A stretch of 64,000 bases of DNA from Nocardia rosealba (GCF_020216065.1 NZ_JAIWNA010000005.1:316472-380471), one strand, 5' to 3'. Positions 8,661 through 16,438 are shown, counted from the first letter of the stretch. The notes: generated by a model not told the origin, from the letters alone. Translations and numbers: made by a program.

Positions 8661-9530
8661 GTGAGTATCGACGCCGAGGTCCTGCTGGATTGGTTCACCG
8701 AGCGGGCGCGTGACCTGCCGTGGCGGCGGCCGGAGGCGACCGCCTGGCACATCCTGATGAGCGAGATCATGCTGCAGCAGACACCCGTGGTGCGGGTGGA
8801 GCCGATCTGGCGTGAGTGGGTGGCGCGCTGGCCGGTGCCCTCGGCGATGGCGGCGTCGTCACAGGCCGAGGTGCTGCGGGCATGGGGCAAGCTCGGTTAT
8901 CCGCGCCGGGCACTGCGGTTGCACGAGTGCGCGCGGGTGCTGGCCGCCGAGCACGGCGACGCGGTTCCGGCCGACGTCGACGTCCTGCTGAGCCTGCCGG
9001 GTATCGGCGCCTACACCGCCCGCGCGGTGGCGTGTTTCGCGTACGGGCAGCGAGTTCCGGTGGTGGACACCAATGTTCGCCGCGTCGTGGCGCGGGCGGT
9101 GCACGGCCGTGAACCCGGTAATCCGTCCTCGCGCGATCTCGCCGAAACCGAGGCGCTGCTGCCCGCCTCGGTGCCGCGGGCCGCGAAGTTCTCGGCGGCG
9201 CTGATGGAACTGGGCGCGCTGGTCTGCACGGCCCGCAACCCCGACTGCGGCAACTGCCCGCTGCCGCGCTGCGCCTGGGTCGACGCGGGCAGGCCGGCCG
9301 CCGAGGTGGTGCGCAAGGTGCAGAAGTACGAGGGCACCGATCGGCAGGCGCGCGGCAGGCTGCTCGATGTGCTGCGTGATGCGTCGGGGCCGGTCGAGCG
9401 GGTGCGGCTGGACATGGCCTGGACGCGCGACCCGGGTCAGCGGGCTCGGGCCCTGGATTCGCTGCTGGTCGACGGGCTCATCGAGCAAACCGAGGACGGT
9501 CTGTTCGCCCTGGCCGGCGAGGGAGCCTGA
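8661..9530 (+). CDS. mutY: A/G-specific adenine DNA glycosylase
   Basis: This 289-residue base-excision enzyme removes adenine mispaired with 8-oxoguanine. Catalytic Glu35 lies in SEIMLQQT, the helix-hairpin-helix LPGIGAYTARAV precedes catalytic Asp136 (VVDTNV), and four cysteines (C189, C196, C199, C204) bind a 4Fe-4S cluster. Their spacing is C-x6-C-x2-C-x4-C, one residue shorter in the last gap than the E. coli pattern. The C-terminal NUDIX-like domain seems much reduced. The GTG start gives a normal N-terminus. Confidence 0.93.
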   Translation: MSIDAEVLLDWFTERARDLPWRRPEATAWHILMSEIMLQQTPVVRVEPIWREWVARWPVPSAMAASSQAEVLRAWGKLGYPRRALRLHECARVLAAEHGDAVPADVDVLLSLPGIGAYTARAVACFAYGQRVPVVDTNVRRVVARAVHGREPGNPSSRDLAETEALLPASVPRAAKFSAALMELGALVCTARNPDCGNCPLPRCAWVDAGRPAAEVVRKVQKYEGTDRQARGRLLDVLRDASGPVERVRLDMAWTRDPGQRARALDSLLVDGLIEQTEDGLFALAGEGA

Positions 9531-9553
9531 CCTCCGGACCTGCGGCGGAACTG

Positions 9554-9686
9554 TTCGACCAGGCGCAGGCGTGCCGATCGGAACCGTGCCAGAAACCGTT
9601 CGACCAGCCGCGGGCGTGCCGATCGGAACCGTGCCGGAATCGTTCGACAAACCCGGCACTCAGACCCGTGCCAGAAACCGTTCGAC
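9554..9686. repeat. Imperfect direct repeats seeded by the 3' end of the hydrolase gene
   Basis: The hexamer TTCGAC recurs at 9554, 9599, 9643 and 9681, spaced 45, 44 and 38 bases. The first two units share GTGCCGATCGGAACCGTGCC. The last unit is the coding sequence for the final residues of the hydrolase (VERFLARV), so the array looks like two or three partial duplications of that gene end into the space before mutY's stop. Confidence 0.8.
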
Positions 9687-10394
9687 GTGCGCGCGGTATT
9701 CCTCGGGCCGCTCATCGTGAATCAGGTGCCCCGCCCCGGGAACTCGCACGTACTCCGCGTCCGGATGCACCTCGGCCATCGTCCGCATCTGCCCCGCCGG
9801 GGTGATGGTGTGCTCGCCCTCGATGAGCAAGGCGGGAACGCGCAGCGATTTCCATTCGTCCCAGAAGTCGCGCGTTCCCCATTCCTCGGAGATCGCACGG
9901 AAGGTGTCGACCTCGCCGTGGAGCCGGTAGCCGCTCGATTCGGTGAACGCCCGCAGGAAGTACCGCCCGGCCACCGGCCCGAAATAGTCGATCACGGCCT
10001 GCTCGTCGGGGAAGGGTTGCGGCCAGGAGTGGATCAGTTCGGCCCAGTGGGCGGCGGTGCGGCCGGTGAAGTCCGGGGCGATGTCCTCGACGACGATCGC
10101 GCGGACCCGCTCGGGATGGGTCGCCGCGAACACCCACCCGTGCAGCGCACCCATCGAATGCCCGATCACGATCATCGGTTCGGTGATCGCCGACGTGTGT
10201 TCGGCGAGGTCGGCGACGAACGCCTCGGTGCTGAGCTCGGCGGGCGGAACACGACCGTGACCCGCGGCGTCGAAGGTGTGGACATGACCGAACTCGCGCA
10301 GCCACGGCACCTGATCCGACCAGGTACGCGCGCTTCCCATCAGACCGTGTAGCAGCAGAATCGGCACCCCGACCCCGCCTTCGTCGTACAACAC
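9660..10394 (-). CDS. Alpha/beta-hydrolase
   Basis: This 244-residue alpha/beta-hydrolase fold protein matches the position of Rv3591c. The oxyanion-loop motif LLLHGLMGSART is near residues 13-24. The nucleophile elbow GHSMG is near 78-82, the acidic residue probably lies in LLIEGEHT, and the histidine in GAGHLIHDE near the C-terminus. Substrate cannot be told from sequence; an esterase or C-C hydrolase acting on a small molecule is likely. Translation starts at GTG, 32 bases from the divergent mhuD ATG. Confidence 0.85.
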   Translation of the reverse strand: MLYDEGGVGVPILLLHGLMGSARTWSDQVPWLREFGHVHTFDAAGHGRVPPAELSTEAFVADLAEHTSAITEPMIVIGHSMGALHGWVFAATHPERVRAIVVEDIAPDFTGRTAAHWAELIHSWPQPFPDEQAVIDYFGPVAGRYFLRAFTESSGYRLHGEVDTFRAISEEWGTRDFWDEWKSLRVPALLIEGEHTITPAGQMRTMAEVHPDAEYVRVPGAGHLIHDERPEEYRAHVERFLARV

Positions 10395-10412
10395 GCACCC
10401 GATTCTGCCCCG

Positions 10413-10418
10413 TATACA
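10413..10418 (+). promoter_or_regulatory. Putative -10 box of mhuD, leaderless or nearly so
   Basis: TATACA ends 8 bases before the mhuD ATG at 10427. At the usual -10 to start-site spacing, transcription would begin at or within a base or two of the ATG, giving a leaderless mRNA. No good -35 is visible. The palindromic GTATAC core could also serve the divergent hydrolase gene. Confidence 0.45.
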
Positions 10419-10426
10419 GTCGACTC

Positions 10427-10750
10427 ATGGCTGTTGTGAAGATCAATGCGATCGAGATTCCCGAGGGCGCGGGCCCGGAGCTGGAGAAGCGGTTCGCCGC
10501 GCGGGCCCACGCGGTGGAGAACTCGCCCGGGTTCCTCGGCTTCCAGTTGCTGCGCCCGGTGGCCGGTGACAACCGGTATTTCGTGGTGACGCAGTGGGAT
10601 TCGGAGGAGTCGTTCGCCGCGTGGCGCGACGGGCCGGCCCGCGCGGCGCACGCCGGTCACGGTGCCGACGGTGAGCGGCCCAAGCCGGTGTCGACCGGTG
10701 CGTCGCTGCTCGAATTCGAGGTCGTGCTGGACGTGCCCGCGAAGTCCTGA
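10427..10750 (+). CDS. mhuD: MhuD-type heme-degrading monooxygenase
   Basis: This 107-residue ABM/IsdG-like ferredoxin-fold protein closely follows M. tuberculosis MhuD (Rv3592), which cleaves heme to mycobilin and iron without releasing CO. All three residues known to matter are present and at the same numbers: Asn7, Trp66 and His75. The middle segment AVENSPGFLGFQLLRPV is essentially the mycobacterial sequence. A few extra residues (GERPKPV) lie before the last strand. It should act in the cytoplasm on imported or host-derived heme for iron supply. Confidence 0.93.
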   Translation: MAVVKINAIEIPEGAGPELEKRFAARAHAVENSPGFLGFQLLRPVAGDNRYFVVTQWDSEESFAAWRDGPARAAHAGHGADGERPKPVSTGASLLEFEVVLDVPAKS

Positions 10751-10797
10751 TCGGGGCGTTTCCCCCGGGATGTATTGACGCGCCCTGGCGGCGGCTG

Positions 10798-10946
10798 TCA
10801 CAGTTCGAGGGAAATTACGCGAGGGTGCGCGGTAATCCGGTGAGATTCCGGAGCGGTCGCGCCACTGTATTCCGTGCCGGATTCCGGTGCGGACAGCCAG
10901 ACATCGGCATCCTCGCCTATCGCTTCGATCGCGGGACGCGCATCCC
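10798..10946 (+). promoter_or_regulatory. Cobalamin (B12) riboswitch
   Basis: The conserved core is plain: CCGGTGAGATTCCGGAGC at about 10838-10855 followed by GCCACTGT at 10861-10868, and a downstream B12-box-like GCCAGACATCGGCAT at about 10895-10909. A purine-rich GGAGGAGGA at 10947-10955 then serves cbtB at 10961. Under high cobalamin it should repress the cobalt transporter genes, probably by hiding that ribosome site. A TTGACG near 10775 may be the promoter. Confidence 0.88.
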
Positions 10947-10960
10947 GGAGGAGGACCCGA

Positions 10961-11161
10961 ATGGCTATCGCGCATTCACCCAGCCGGTCTACCGGCCTCG
11001 ACACCCTGGCAACCGTGCTGGTCACGGTCGGTGTCGTTCTTCTTGCACTGCTCACGCTGTACCTGGTCGGTTTCGATCAGGGGGCCGTCTCGCGTAGCGG
11101 GATGTTCCTGCACGAGCTGATGCACGACGGACGTCACCTGCTCGGTGTCCCGTGCCACTGA
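10961..11161 (+). CDS. cbtB: Cobalt transporter subunit CbtB
   Basis: This 66-residue protein has one transmembrane helix (about 15-36) and a C-terminal histidine-rich motif FLHELMHDGRHLLGVPCH, the CbtB hallmark thought to bind Co2+. It works with CbtA in cobalt uptake for corrin synthesis. The strong Shine-Dalgarno GGAGGAGGA sits five bases before the ATG. The last ten bases overlap cbtA, so the two are translationally coupled. Confidence 0.92.
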   Translation: MAIAHSPSRSTGLDTLATVLVTVGVVLLALLTLYLVGFDQGAVSRSGMFLHELMHDGRHLLGVPCH

Positions 11162-11922
11162 CCGGATCCTTCAAAACCCTGCTGCTACGTGGCCTGCTGG
11201 CCGGTCTCATCGCCGGTCTGCTGGCCGCGACAGTGGGCTATTTCATCGGCGAACCGCACATCGAGGCGGCGATCGCCATCGAGGAAGCCGGATCCGGCGG
11301 GCATTCGCACGGGACCGTCGAGGACCAGGCGCACGATGAAGAACCGCTGGTCAGCCGATCGGGGCAGCAGGCGGGTCAGTTCCTCGCGCTCGCCTTGGCC
11401 GGTATGGCGTTCGGGGCGATCTTCGCCGCCGTGGTGAACGTGGCTCGCCGTTTCACCACGCTGAGCGGGCCCCGATTGTCGCTGACCACAGCGGGTTTCG
11501 CGTGGGTGGCGATCGTCGCGGTGCCGTTCTTCAAGTACCCGGCCAATCCACCGGCGGTCGGCGACCCGGAAACCATCGACCAGCGCACCTGGCTGTGGGT
11601 GGCCGTCGTCGTGCTCGGCCTGCTCGCGGTCGCGGCGGCCGTCGCGGCCTATCGCGCGCCGGCCGGTCAGCTCGACTCGTTCCGGATCGTTGCCGCGGTA
11701 GCCGCGTTCGTGTTGGTCACCACGGTCGGTTACGTGCTGCTGCCGGGGGTGAACGAGGTCTCCGACGATTTCCCGGCGACGCTGCTGTGGCAGTTCCGGG
11801 TGGCGTCGCTGGCCGAAACCGCCACCCTGTGGGCGGCTTTGGGACTGGTGTTCGCCGCGCTCACCGAATGGTCGAGCGCGCGTAGCACTCCGGTAGCACG
11901 CGAGGTCGCTACCTCGGGGTGA
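11152..11922 (+). CDS. cbtA: Cobalt transporter subunit CbtA
   Basis: This 256-residue integral membrane protein has five or six predicted helices (about 10-30, 75-95, 110-128, 145-165, 175-200, 215-235). An extracytoplasmic loop after helix 1 is rich in His and acidic residues (GGHSHGTVEDQAHDEE, about 45-64) and fits metal capture. GTG at 11152 overlaps the end of cbtB. Together with the upstream B12 riboswitch this is a cobalamin-repressed cobalt importer. Confidence 0.92.
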   Translation: MPLTGSFKTLLLRGLLAGLIAGLLAATVGYFIGEPHIEAAIAIEEAGSGGHSHGTVEDQAHDEEPLVSRSGQQAGQFLALALAGMAFGAIFAAVVNVARRFTTLSGPRLSLTTAGFAWVAIVAVPFFKYPANPPAVGDPETIDQRTWLWVAVVVLGLLAVAAAVAAYRAPAGQLDSFRIVAAVAAFVLVTTVGYVLLPGVNEVSDDFPATLLWQFRVASLAETATLWAALGLVFAALTEWSSARSTPVAREVATSG

Positions 11923-11958
11923 TCCTCGTGAGTACCGCGGGAGGGCAGTGTCGGCATC

Positions 11959-12411
11959 ATGACCGACACTGCCTTCTCTGTTTCCGTCGCCCGTCCGGGC
12001 GCGGTGCGCGTGGCCTTCGCCGGGCTGGTCACCGCGCTGGCCGCCGGAGTCGCCGAAGGACTGCTGCGTGCCGTGCGCGGTGGGACCGAATTGGGCGCCA
12101 CCGCGACGGGTCTGCTGCCCCGGCTGGCCATCTACCTGGTGGTGCTCGGGGTCGCGATGCACATGGCCAACGGCAGCCGGGTGTCGCGGGCCCTGCTCAC
12201 CGTCGGCATCGGGATGATCGGATTGGTCTCGCTCATCATCGAACCGCTGGCTGTGCTGCTTTCCACCGACGATTTCGGCGCCCTGTTCGGTGGGCTCGCG
12301 CCCGATTCAGCGGTCCTCGTCGCCTGCCGGGCGGTGCACATCCTCGCGGTGGTGATCGCGATTCCGGCGATGTACACCCCGGCGGCGCACCGCTGGTTCA
12401 CCCAGCGGTGA
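11959..12411 (+). CDS. Four-helix membrane protein, function unknown
   Basis: This 150-residue protein has hydrophobic segments at about 20-38, 50-70, 75-100 and 118-138, all typical of a small integral membrane protein. No catalytic motif was recognised. It starts at ATG 11959, 36 bases after cbtA in the same direction, and could be part of that operon, but the spacing and the lack of known partners make this uncertain. Confidence 0.65.
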   Translation: MTDTAFSVSVARPGAVRVAFAGLVTALAAGVAEGLLRAVRGGTELGATATGLLPRLAIYLVVLGVAMHMANGSRVSRALLTVGIGMIGLVSLIIEPLAVLLSTDDFGALFGGLAPDSAVLVACRAVHILAVVIAIPAMYTPAAHRWFTQR

Positions 12412-12415
12412 GTGT

Positions 12416-12853
12416 TCAGATGAGTTCGGCGTCCAGTTCCACCTCGGCGACACCGGCGAGCGCCTTGCTCACCGGGCAGCCGTTCTTGGCCGCGGTCGCC
12501 GCGGTGTAGAAGCCCTCGGCGTCGATCCCCGAGGCGACGGCGCGCACGGTGAGCTTGATCTTGCTGATCCGGAAACCGCCCGCCGGGTCGGGGCCGAGGG
12601 TCACGTCGGCGGTGACGTCGAGGCTCTCCGTGGTACCGCCCACGTTGGCGAGCTCGGCCGAGAGCGCCATCGAATAGCACGACGAGTGCGCGGCCGCGAT
12701 CAGCTCTTCGGGGCTGGTGCCCTCGGCGGTGTCGGCCGTGCGCCGGGGCCAGGACACGTCGAATTTGCCGAGACCGGAGCTGACCAGCTCGACCTGCCCT
12801 GAGCCGTCCTGCAGCCCGCCTGCCCAGAGTGTGCGTGCGCTACGAATCGCCAT
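12416..12853 (-). CDS. OsmC/Ohr-family peroxiredoxin
   Basis: This 145-residue OsmC-type thiol peroxidase should reduce organic hydroperoxides. Both redox cysteines are visible: peroxidatic C59 in AHSSCYSMAL and resolving C126 in KNGCPVSKAL. The sequence AEGTSPEELIAAA before the first cysteine is family-typical. ATG at 12853 (after AAAGGA) is preferred over an in-frame GTG one codon earlier. It is convergent with the upstream membrane-protein gene, five bases apart. Confidence 0.93.
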   Translation of the reverse strand: MAIRSARTLWAGGLQDGSGQVELVSSGLGKFDVSWPRRTADTAEGTSPEELIAAAHSSCYSMALSAELANVGGTTESLDVTADVTLGPDPAGGFRISKIKLTVRAVASGIDAEGFYTAATAAKNGCPVSKALAGVAEVELDAELI

Positions 12854-12909
12854 CACGTTCCTTTCGCCTCAGTCGAGAAATGTGTGTGCGATACCGAACC
12901 TACGTGAGC

Positions 12910-13356
12910 TCAGACCGGGATACTCGTCACTTCGTCTAGGCGTTCCAGCTTCTCCGGCCACACCTGCCGATGCAGGTCACGGATGGCGGCGGTGGGGAAA
13001 CCGGAGTGCCGCAGCCGCAACCTGATGCCGCGTGGTTGTTTCAGGAACTCGGCGGCGACCACGGTCTCCACCCCTTCGGTCGCGGCGGTGACCCAGGTGA
13101 ACTCGATCCGGCGGTTGGCTTCGAGCGTCAGGATGCGGCCGTAGTGCGGGTTGCGTTTCTCGGCCGAGCCGGTGTCGAAATAGAGGGGCTCGTTCACGGC
13201 GGGTCGCATCAGAACCGATCCGGGGACGGCCAGCCACAGGTCGAGGCCTTGGGTCCAAGCCGCGTACAGCAGGCTCGGCTGGGCCTTCATGACTCGCTCG
13301 ACGGTGAGCTCGTGGGGCCGAGTGGACAGGTCCGGGGGGCGAACTGGCTGGTCCAT
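12910..13356 (-). CDS. SRPBCC (START/AHSA1-like) domain protein
   Basis: This 148-residue protein has the helix-grip layout of the AHSA1/polyketide cyclase superfamily: an early helix with VMKAQPSLLYAAWTQ, a strand region HYGRILTLEANRRIEFTWV, and a long C-terminal helix. Such proteins bind hydrophobic ligands in an internal cavity, but nothing here identifies the ligand. It stands alone between the OsmC gene and the SMR exporter, with no shared promoter evident. Confidence 0.75.
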   Translation of the reverse strand: MDQPVRPPDLSTRPHELTVERVMKAQPSLLYAAWTQGLDLWLAVPGSVLMRPAVNEPLYFDTGSAEKRNPHYGRILTLEANRRIEFTWVTAATEGVETVVAAEFLKQPRGIRLRLRHSGFPTAAIRDLHRQVWPEKLERLDEVTSIPV

Positions 13357-13411
13357 CAGCCGACCCTACCGGTCAAGTGCCCGCCGAGCCCGCATCGGGT
13401 GTGCCACAGGG

Positions 13412-13732
13412 TCACTCGGGGTTGGTGACGCGCGCGAGCACGATGCCACCGAGAATCAGCGATAGGGCGAAGACCCGGCCGGCGCTGAGCGGGTCCTTGT
13501 GCACGAGCACACCGAGACCGATCGCTCCGAGTGCACCGATCCCGGTGAACACCGCGTACGCCGTGCCGACCGGAAGGGTTTGCATGGCGCGCGAGAGCAG
13601 GTAGACCGCCAGCGAACCGAGCGCGATGCACAGCAGGGTCGGGCCGAGTCTGGTGAAGTTCTCGGTGGGTTTGATGGTCTGCGACCAGGCGATTTCGACC
13701 AGGCCGGCCACGCCGAGCAGGATCCAGTTCAT
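13412..13732 (-). CDS. Small multidrug resistance exporter, SugE/Gdx-like
   Basis: This 106-residue protein has four transmembrane helices and is an antiparallel-dimer H+ antiporter. The essential membrane-embedded Glu13 is in LVEIAWS. The stretch LPVGTAYAVFTGIGALG (53-69) resembles the Gdx/SugE guanidinium exporters more than EmrE. Substrate could therefore be guanidinium or quaternary ammonium cations. Its ATG overlaps the azoreductase stop (ATGA), so it is the second gene of an azoR-SMR operon. Confidence 0.9.
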   Translation of the reverse strand: MNWILLGVAGLVEIAWSQTIKPTENFTRLGPTLLCIALGSLAVYLLSRAMQTLPVGTAYAVFTGIGALGAIGLGVLVHKDPLSAGRVFALSLILGGIVLARVTNPE

Positions 13733-14382
13733 CGCGTGTAATCCTTTGCGAGCAGGCGTACTTCGGCGATGGCGGCGTCGAGTGAGGCCTCGTGCTCGGT
13801 ACGCAGGTGGGCAAGGTTGGGGTCCGAGACAGCGTTGGCCAGTTCGGCATTGACGAAAACGGTGTCGGTGACGGCGTAATGGCCTGCGAAGAAGTCGCGC
13901 AGGTAGCGCTCCTGATAGTCGAACGCGGCTTTCGGCGCGCCGGGCGAGTAGGCGCCGCCGCGTGCGGAGACGACGACGAAGCGCCTGTGCCCCAGCGACA
14001 TACGCGGGAACGTCACCTGATCGAGCCAGGCCTTGAGCGTGGCGGGGATCGAGTAGTTGTACATCGGGGTGCCGATGAGGATGACGTCGGCGGCCAGCAA
14101 TTGCGCGAGCAGGGGTTCGACGATGCGCCATGCGGCGCGGGCGGCGGGCGTGACGGCGAGGTCCGGCAGGCGATCGAGATCGGTACTCCCCGCCGCGAGA
14201 ACGGCATCGCACAGCTCGGTCCACCCTTCGTCGATGAACGGAGCGGGGTCGGTGGCGAGGTCGCGGTAGGTGTAGTCGCCCCCGGGCTCCGCTTCGCGCC
14301 AGGCCCGCACGAATTCCGCGCCGAGCCTGCGGCTGAGGGAATTGGTCCTGGCGCTGGCGTCGAGGTGCAGCAGGTGGGTCAT
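13729..14382 (-). CDS. azoR: FMN-dependent NADH-azoreductase (AzoR family)
   Basis: This 217-residue flavodoxin-fold quinone/azo reductase has the FMN-phosphate loop LDASARTNSLSRRL at about 5-18. MYNYSIPATLKAWLDQV at about 97-113 contacts the flavin, and SARGGAYSPG follows near 140. It reduces azo bonds or quinones with NAD(P)H and often protects from thiol stress. The ATG at 14382 gives the expected N-terminus. It is divergent from a TetR regulator that probably controls it. Confidence 0.92.
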   Translation of the reverse strand: MTHLLHLDASARTNSLSRRLGAEFVRAWREAEPGGDYTYRDLATDPAPFIDEGWTELCDAVLAAGSTDLDRLPDLAVTPAARAAWRIVEPLLAQLLAADVILIGTPMYNYSIPATLKAWLDQVTFPRMSLGHRRFVVVSARGGAYSPGAPKAAFDYQERYLRDFFAGHYAVTDTVFVNAELANAVSDPNLAHLRTEHEASLDAAIAEVRLLAKDYTR

Positions 14383-14438
14383 GTCGAGCCTTTCGATAAC
14401 CGGACGTTGTGTCCGCTTGGTTCGACGATAGAACACAA

Positions 14439-14455
14439 GTGGACACCTTGTCCAC
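14439..14455. promoter_or_regulatory. Palindromic operator between azoR and the TetR gene
   Basis: GTGGACA at 14439-14445 and TGTCCAC at 14449-14455 form a perfect inverted repeat around CCT. Weaker symmetry (ACAA / TTGT) extends it on both sides. It lies midway between the divergent starts at 14382 and 14485, the usual place for a local TetR repressor to act on both genes. Confidence 0.75.
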
Positions 14456-14484
14456 ATTTGTGCTTCTCGGTTAGAGTCGACCCC

Positions 14485-15081
14485 ATGGAGCCTCGATCCG
14501 ACCTGCTCACCGGCACGGCACCACCACCCGAACGCACCGATGCCGCCCGCAACCGCGCCAAAGTGCTCGCCGCGGCGGCCGATCTCTTCGCTACCCGCGA
14601 CCCGCGCACCGTCACCATGGACGACATCGCCAAGGCCGCGGGCGTCGGCCGGGGCACCCTCTACCGCCGCTACCCCGACCGCAACGCCATCGCCGTCGCC
14701 CTGCTCGACGAACACGAACGCGCCGTCCAGGAGCAACTCCTGCGCGGCGAACCCCCACTCGGGCCGGGCGCGCCTCCCGCCGAGCGCCTCGCCGCGTTCT
14801 ATGCCGCGATGATCGAATTGCTCAGCGCCCACGCGCATCTGGTGCTCGGCGCCGAGACCGGCGGGGCCCGCTTCGCCACCGGCGCCTACGGGTTCTGGGC
14901 ACTGCACGTGCGGGCCCTGCTCGTCGAAGCCGGTATCCCCCAGCCTGATTCGCTGATCGATACCGTCCTGGCCCCCTTGGCGGCCGAGGTCTACCTTCAG
15001 CAGCGTGAACGCGGCTTGTCCCCGGGGCAGATCACGGCAGGTTTGTCGGTCCTCGCTCACCGGTTGCTCGGGGCCGGGTAG
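14485..15081 (+). CDS. TetR-family transcriptional regulator
   Basis: This 198-residue regulator has an N-terminal helix-turn-helix of the TetR type: RAKVLAAAADLFA (about 24-36) leads into TMDDIAKAAGVGRGTLYRRYPDRNAI (about 47-72). The C-terminal half is the variable ligand-binding/dimer domain. The divergent layout with azoR-SMR and the palindrome between them suggest it represses that operon and itself, lifting on a quinone-, dye- or cation-type ligand. Confidence 0.9.
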   Translation: MEPRSDLLTGTAPPPERTDAARNRAKVLAAAADLFATRDPRTVTMDDIAKAAGVGRGTLYRRYPDRNAIAVALLDEHERAVQEQLLRGEPPLGPGAPPAERLAAFYAAMIELLSAHAHLVLGAETGGARFATGAYGFWALHVRALLVEAGIPQPDSLIDTVLAPLAAEVYLQQRERGLSPGQITAGLSVLAHRLLGAG

Positions 15082-15118
15082 GCGCGATGTGTCGGTGGCT
15101 ACGGCTACCGTCACGCGG

Positions 15119-15571
15119 GTGAGGACACTTCCTACCGATGCCGAAGTCGACCGGTTCTGGGCCATGATCGAATCCGCCTGGGGTGCCTGCGGTGCGCCAC
15201 GCACCGAGGAGCGACTCGACGAGTTCCTGGCCGAATTACGCGCGCTCAGTGCTGATTTCACCAGCGAGGAGCTCACCGCACTGGACCGGGTGGCCGAGCG
15301 CGCGCTCTACGACATCGACCGTGCCGATATCCACGCGGTGATCGGCGGGTCCGACGACGGGTTCCTCTATCGCCGCGGCTTCATCGTCGCGCTGGGTCGC
15401 GACTACTACCGCGCGGTTGTGGCCGATCCGGCGGCCGTGCGATCCCACGGGGAATGTGGGCAGATGGGTTATTTCTTCGCCCACCTGCACAACGACCGGT
15501 TCGGGACCTTCCCCGACCGGAATTCGGGAATCTCCAGGGAGACGGCGTCGAACCCGGCCGGGTGGTCGTAA
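15119..15571 (+). CDS. DUF4240 domain protein
   Basis: This 150-residue cytoplasmic protein matches the DUF4240 pattern: FWAMIESAW at the N-terminus and the conserved ADIHAVIGGSDDGFLYRRGFIVALGRDYYRAVVADP block at about 73-108. Function is unknown; members are scattered through actinobacteria. GTG at 15119 is used because similarity begins right after it, but longer in-frame starts near 15087 cannot be excluded. It ends six bases before the convergent ABC permease gene. Confidence 0.75.
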   Translation: MRTLPTDAEVDRFWAMIESAWGACGAPRTEERLDEFLAELRALSADFTSEELTALDRVAERALYDIDRADIHAVIGGSDDGFLYRRGFIVALGRDYYRAVVADPAAVRSHGECGQMGYFFAHLHNDRFGTFPDRNSGISRETASNPAGWS

Positions 15572-15577
15572 TCGGGG

Positions 15578-16438
15578 TCAGGTGAGGTCGCGGCGGGAGG
15601 TGAGCCAGATGGTTCCCGCCACGAAGATCGTCACGTAGACCGCGAGGACGACGAGGGACTCGCCGCGGGTCAGGATGTCGAGAACACCCGGCGTGGCCGG
15701 ACCGTCCTCCGTGCGCATCGCCCCGGCCAGTGAACCTGCGGCGGTACCGGGAAGCAGATCGGTGACCGCTTCGACGTGGCCGAGGATTCCCGCGACCCCG
15801 CGCAGCAGGTCCTCGACGACGAGAACCCAGATCAGGCCGAGCCCGACAGCGAGAGCGGGGCCACGGGCCACGGCGCCGATGAAGGCGCCCGCTGCGGTCC
15901 ACATACTCAAAATGGCTGTGCCGGTGAGGAGTCCGAGAAGGGATCGGTCGAGCGCGGGCAGCGTGACCGCCTGACCTTCCGTCACCGCGATGAGCGACGC
16001 GACACCGAGGTCGACGACGAACGCGGCACACACCAGGACGACCACCGTCACCAGCAGGCCGAGCAGCAGCCCACCGACCGCGTTCGCGCGGCCCGGCCCC
16101 TGGGTGAACACGGTCTTCCACGTCCCCCAGCCGTACCCGCTACCCACCGCCAGCGCACCGAGGACGAGCATCAGCGCACCGCCGAACATGGCCATACCCT
16201 GGGTGAACACCTCGGGGACGGCGGCGGGCACGAGCCGGCCGAGCAGCACGTCGCGCGGCAATCCGTCGGACATGGAACCACTCTCACCGGAGCGGTAGGC
16301 CAGATAGTTGAACAGGTAGGCGAAGGTCAGATTCAGCACGATCCATGTGCCGAGCACGATCCAGAAGGTCGGCCACCGCCGAAGACGCAGCGACTCGGCT
16401 CTGATACTTGCCGTGAGATCTCTTGTAGTGCTGGTCAT
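15578..16438 (-). CDS. ABC-2 type transporter permease
   Basis: This 286-residue membrane protein has about six helices: one near 25-45, a second group from about 95 to 195, and a last helix near 262-282 (LVVLAVYVTIFVAGTIWL). Layout is that of ABC-2 permeases that pair with a DrrA/BcrA-type ATPase. Its ATG overlaps the ATPase stop (ATGA), so the two are made together and should form one exporter, probably for a peptide or antibiotic. Confidence 0.88.
   Translation of the reverse strand: MTSTTRDLTASIRAESLRLRRWPTFWIVLGTWIVLNLTFAYLFNYLAYRSGESGSMSDGLPRDVLLGRLVPAAVPEVFTQGMAMFGGALMLVLGALAVGSGYGWGTWKTVFTQGPGRANAVGGLLLGLLVTVVVLVCAAFVVDLGVASLIAVTEGQAVTLPALDRSLLGLLTGTAILSMWTAAGAFIGAVARGPALAVGLGLIWVLVVEDLLRGVAGILGHVEAVTDLLPGTAAGSLAGAMRTEDGPATPGVLDILTRGESLVVLAVYVTIFVAGTIWLTSRRDLT

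Noticed and set aside
9554..9686. A CRISPR-like array
   Set aside because: Units are adjacent, uneven and imperfect without unique spacers, and derive from the neighbouring gene end; no cas genes are present.
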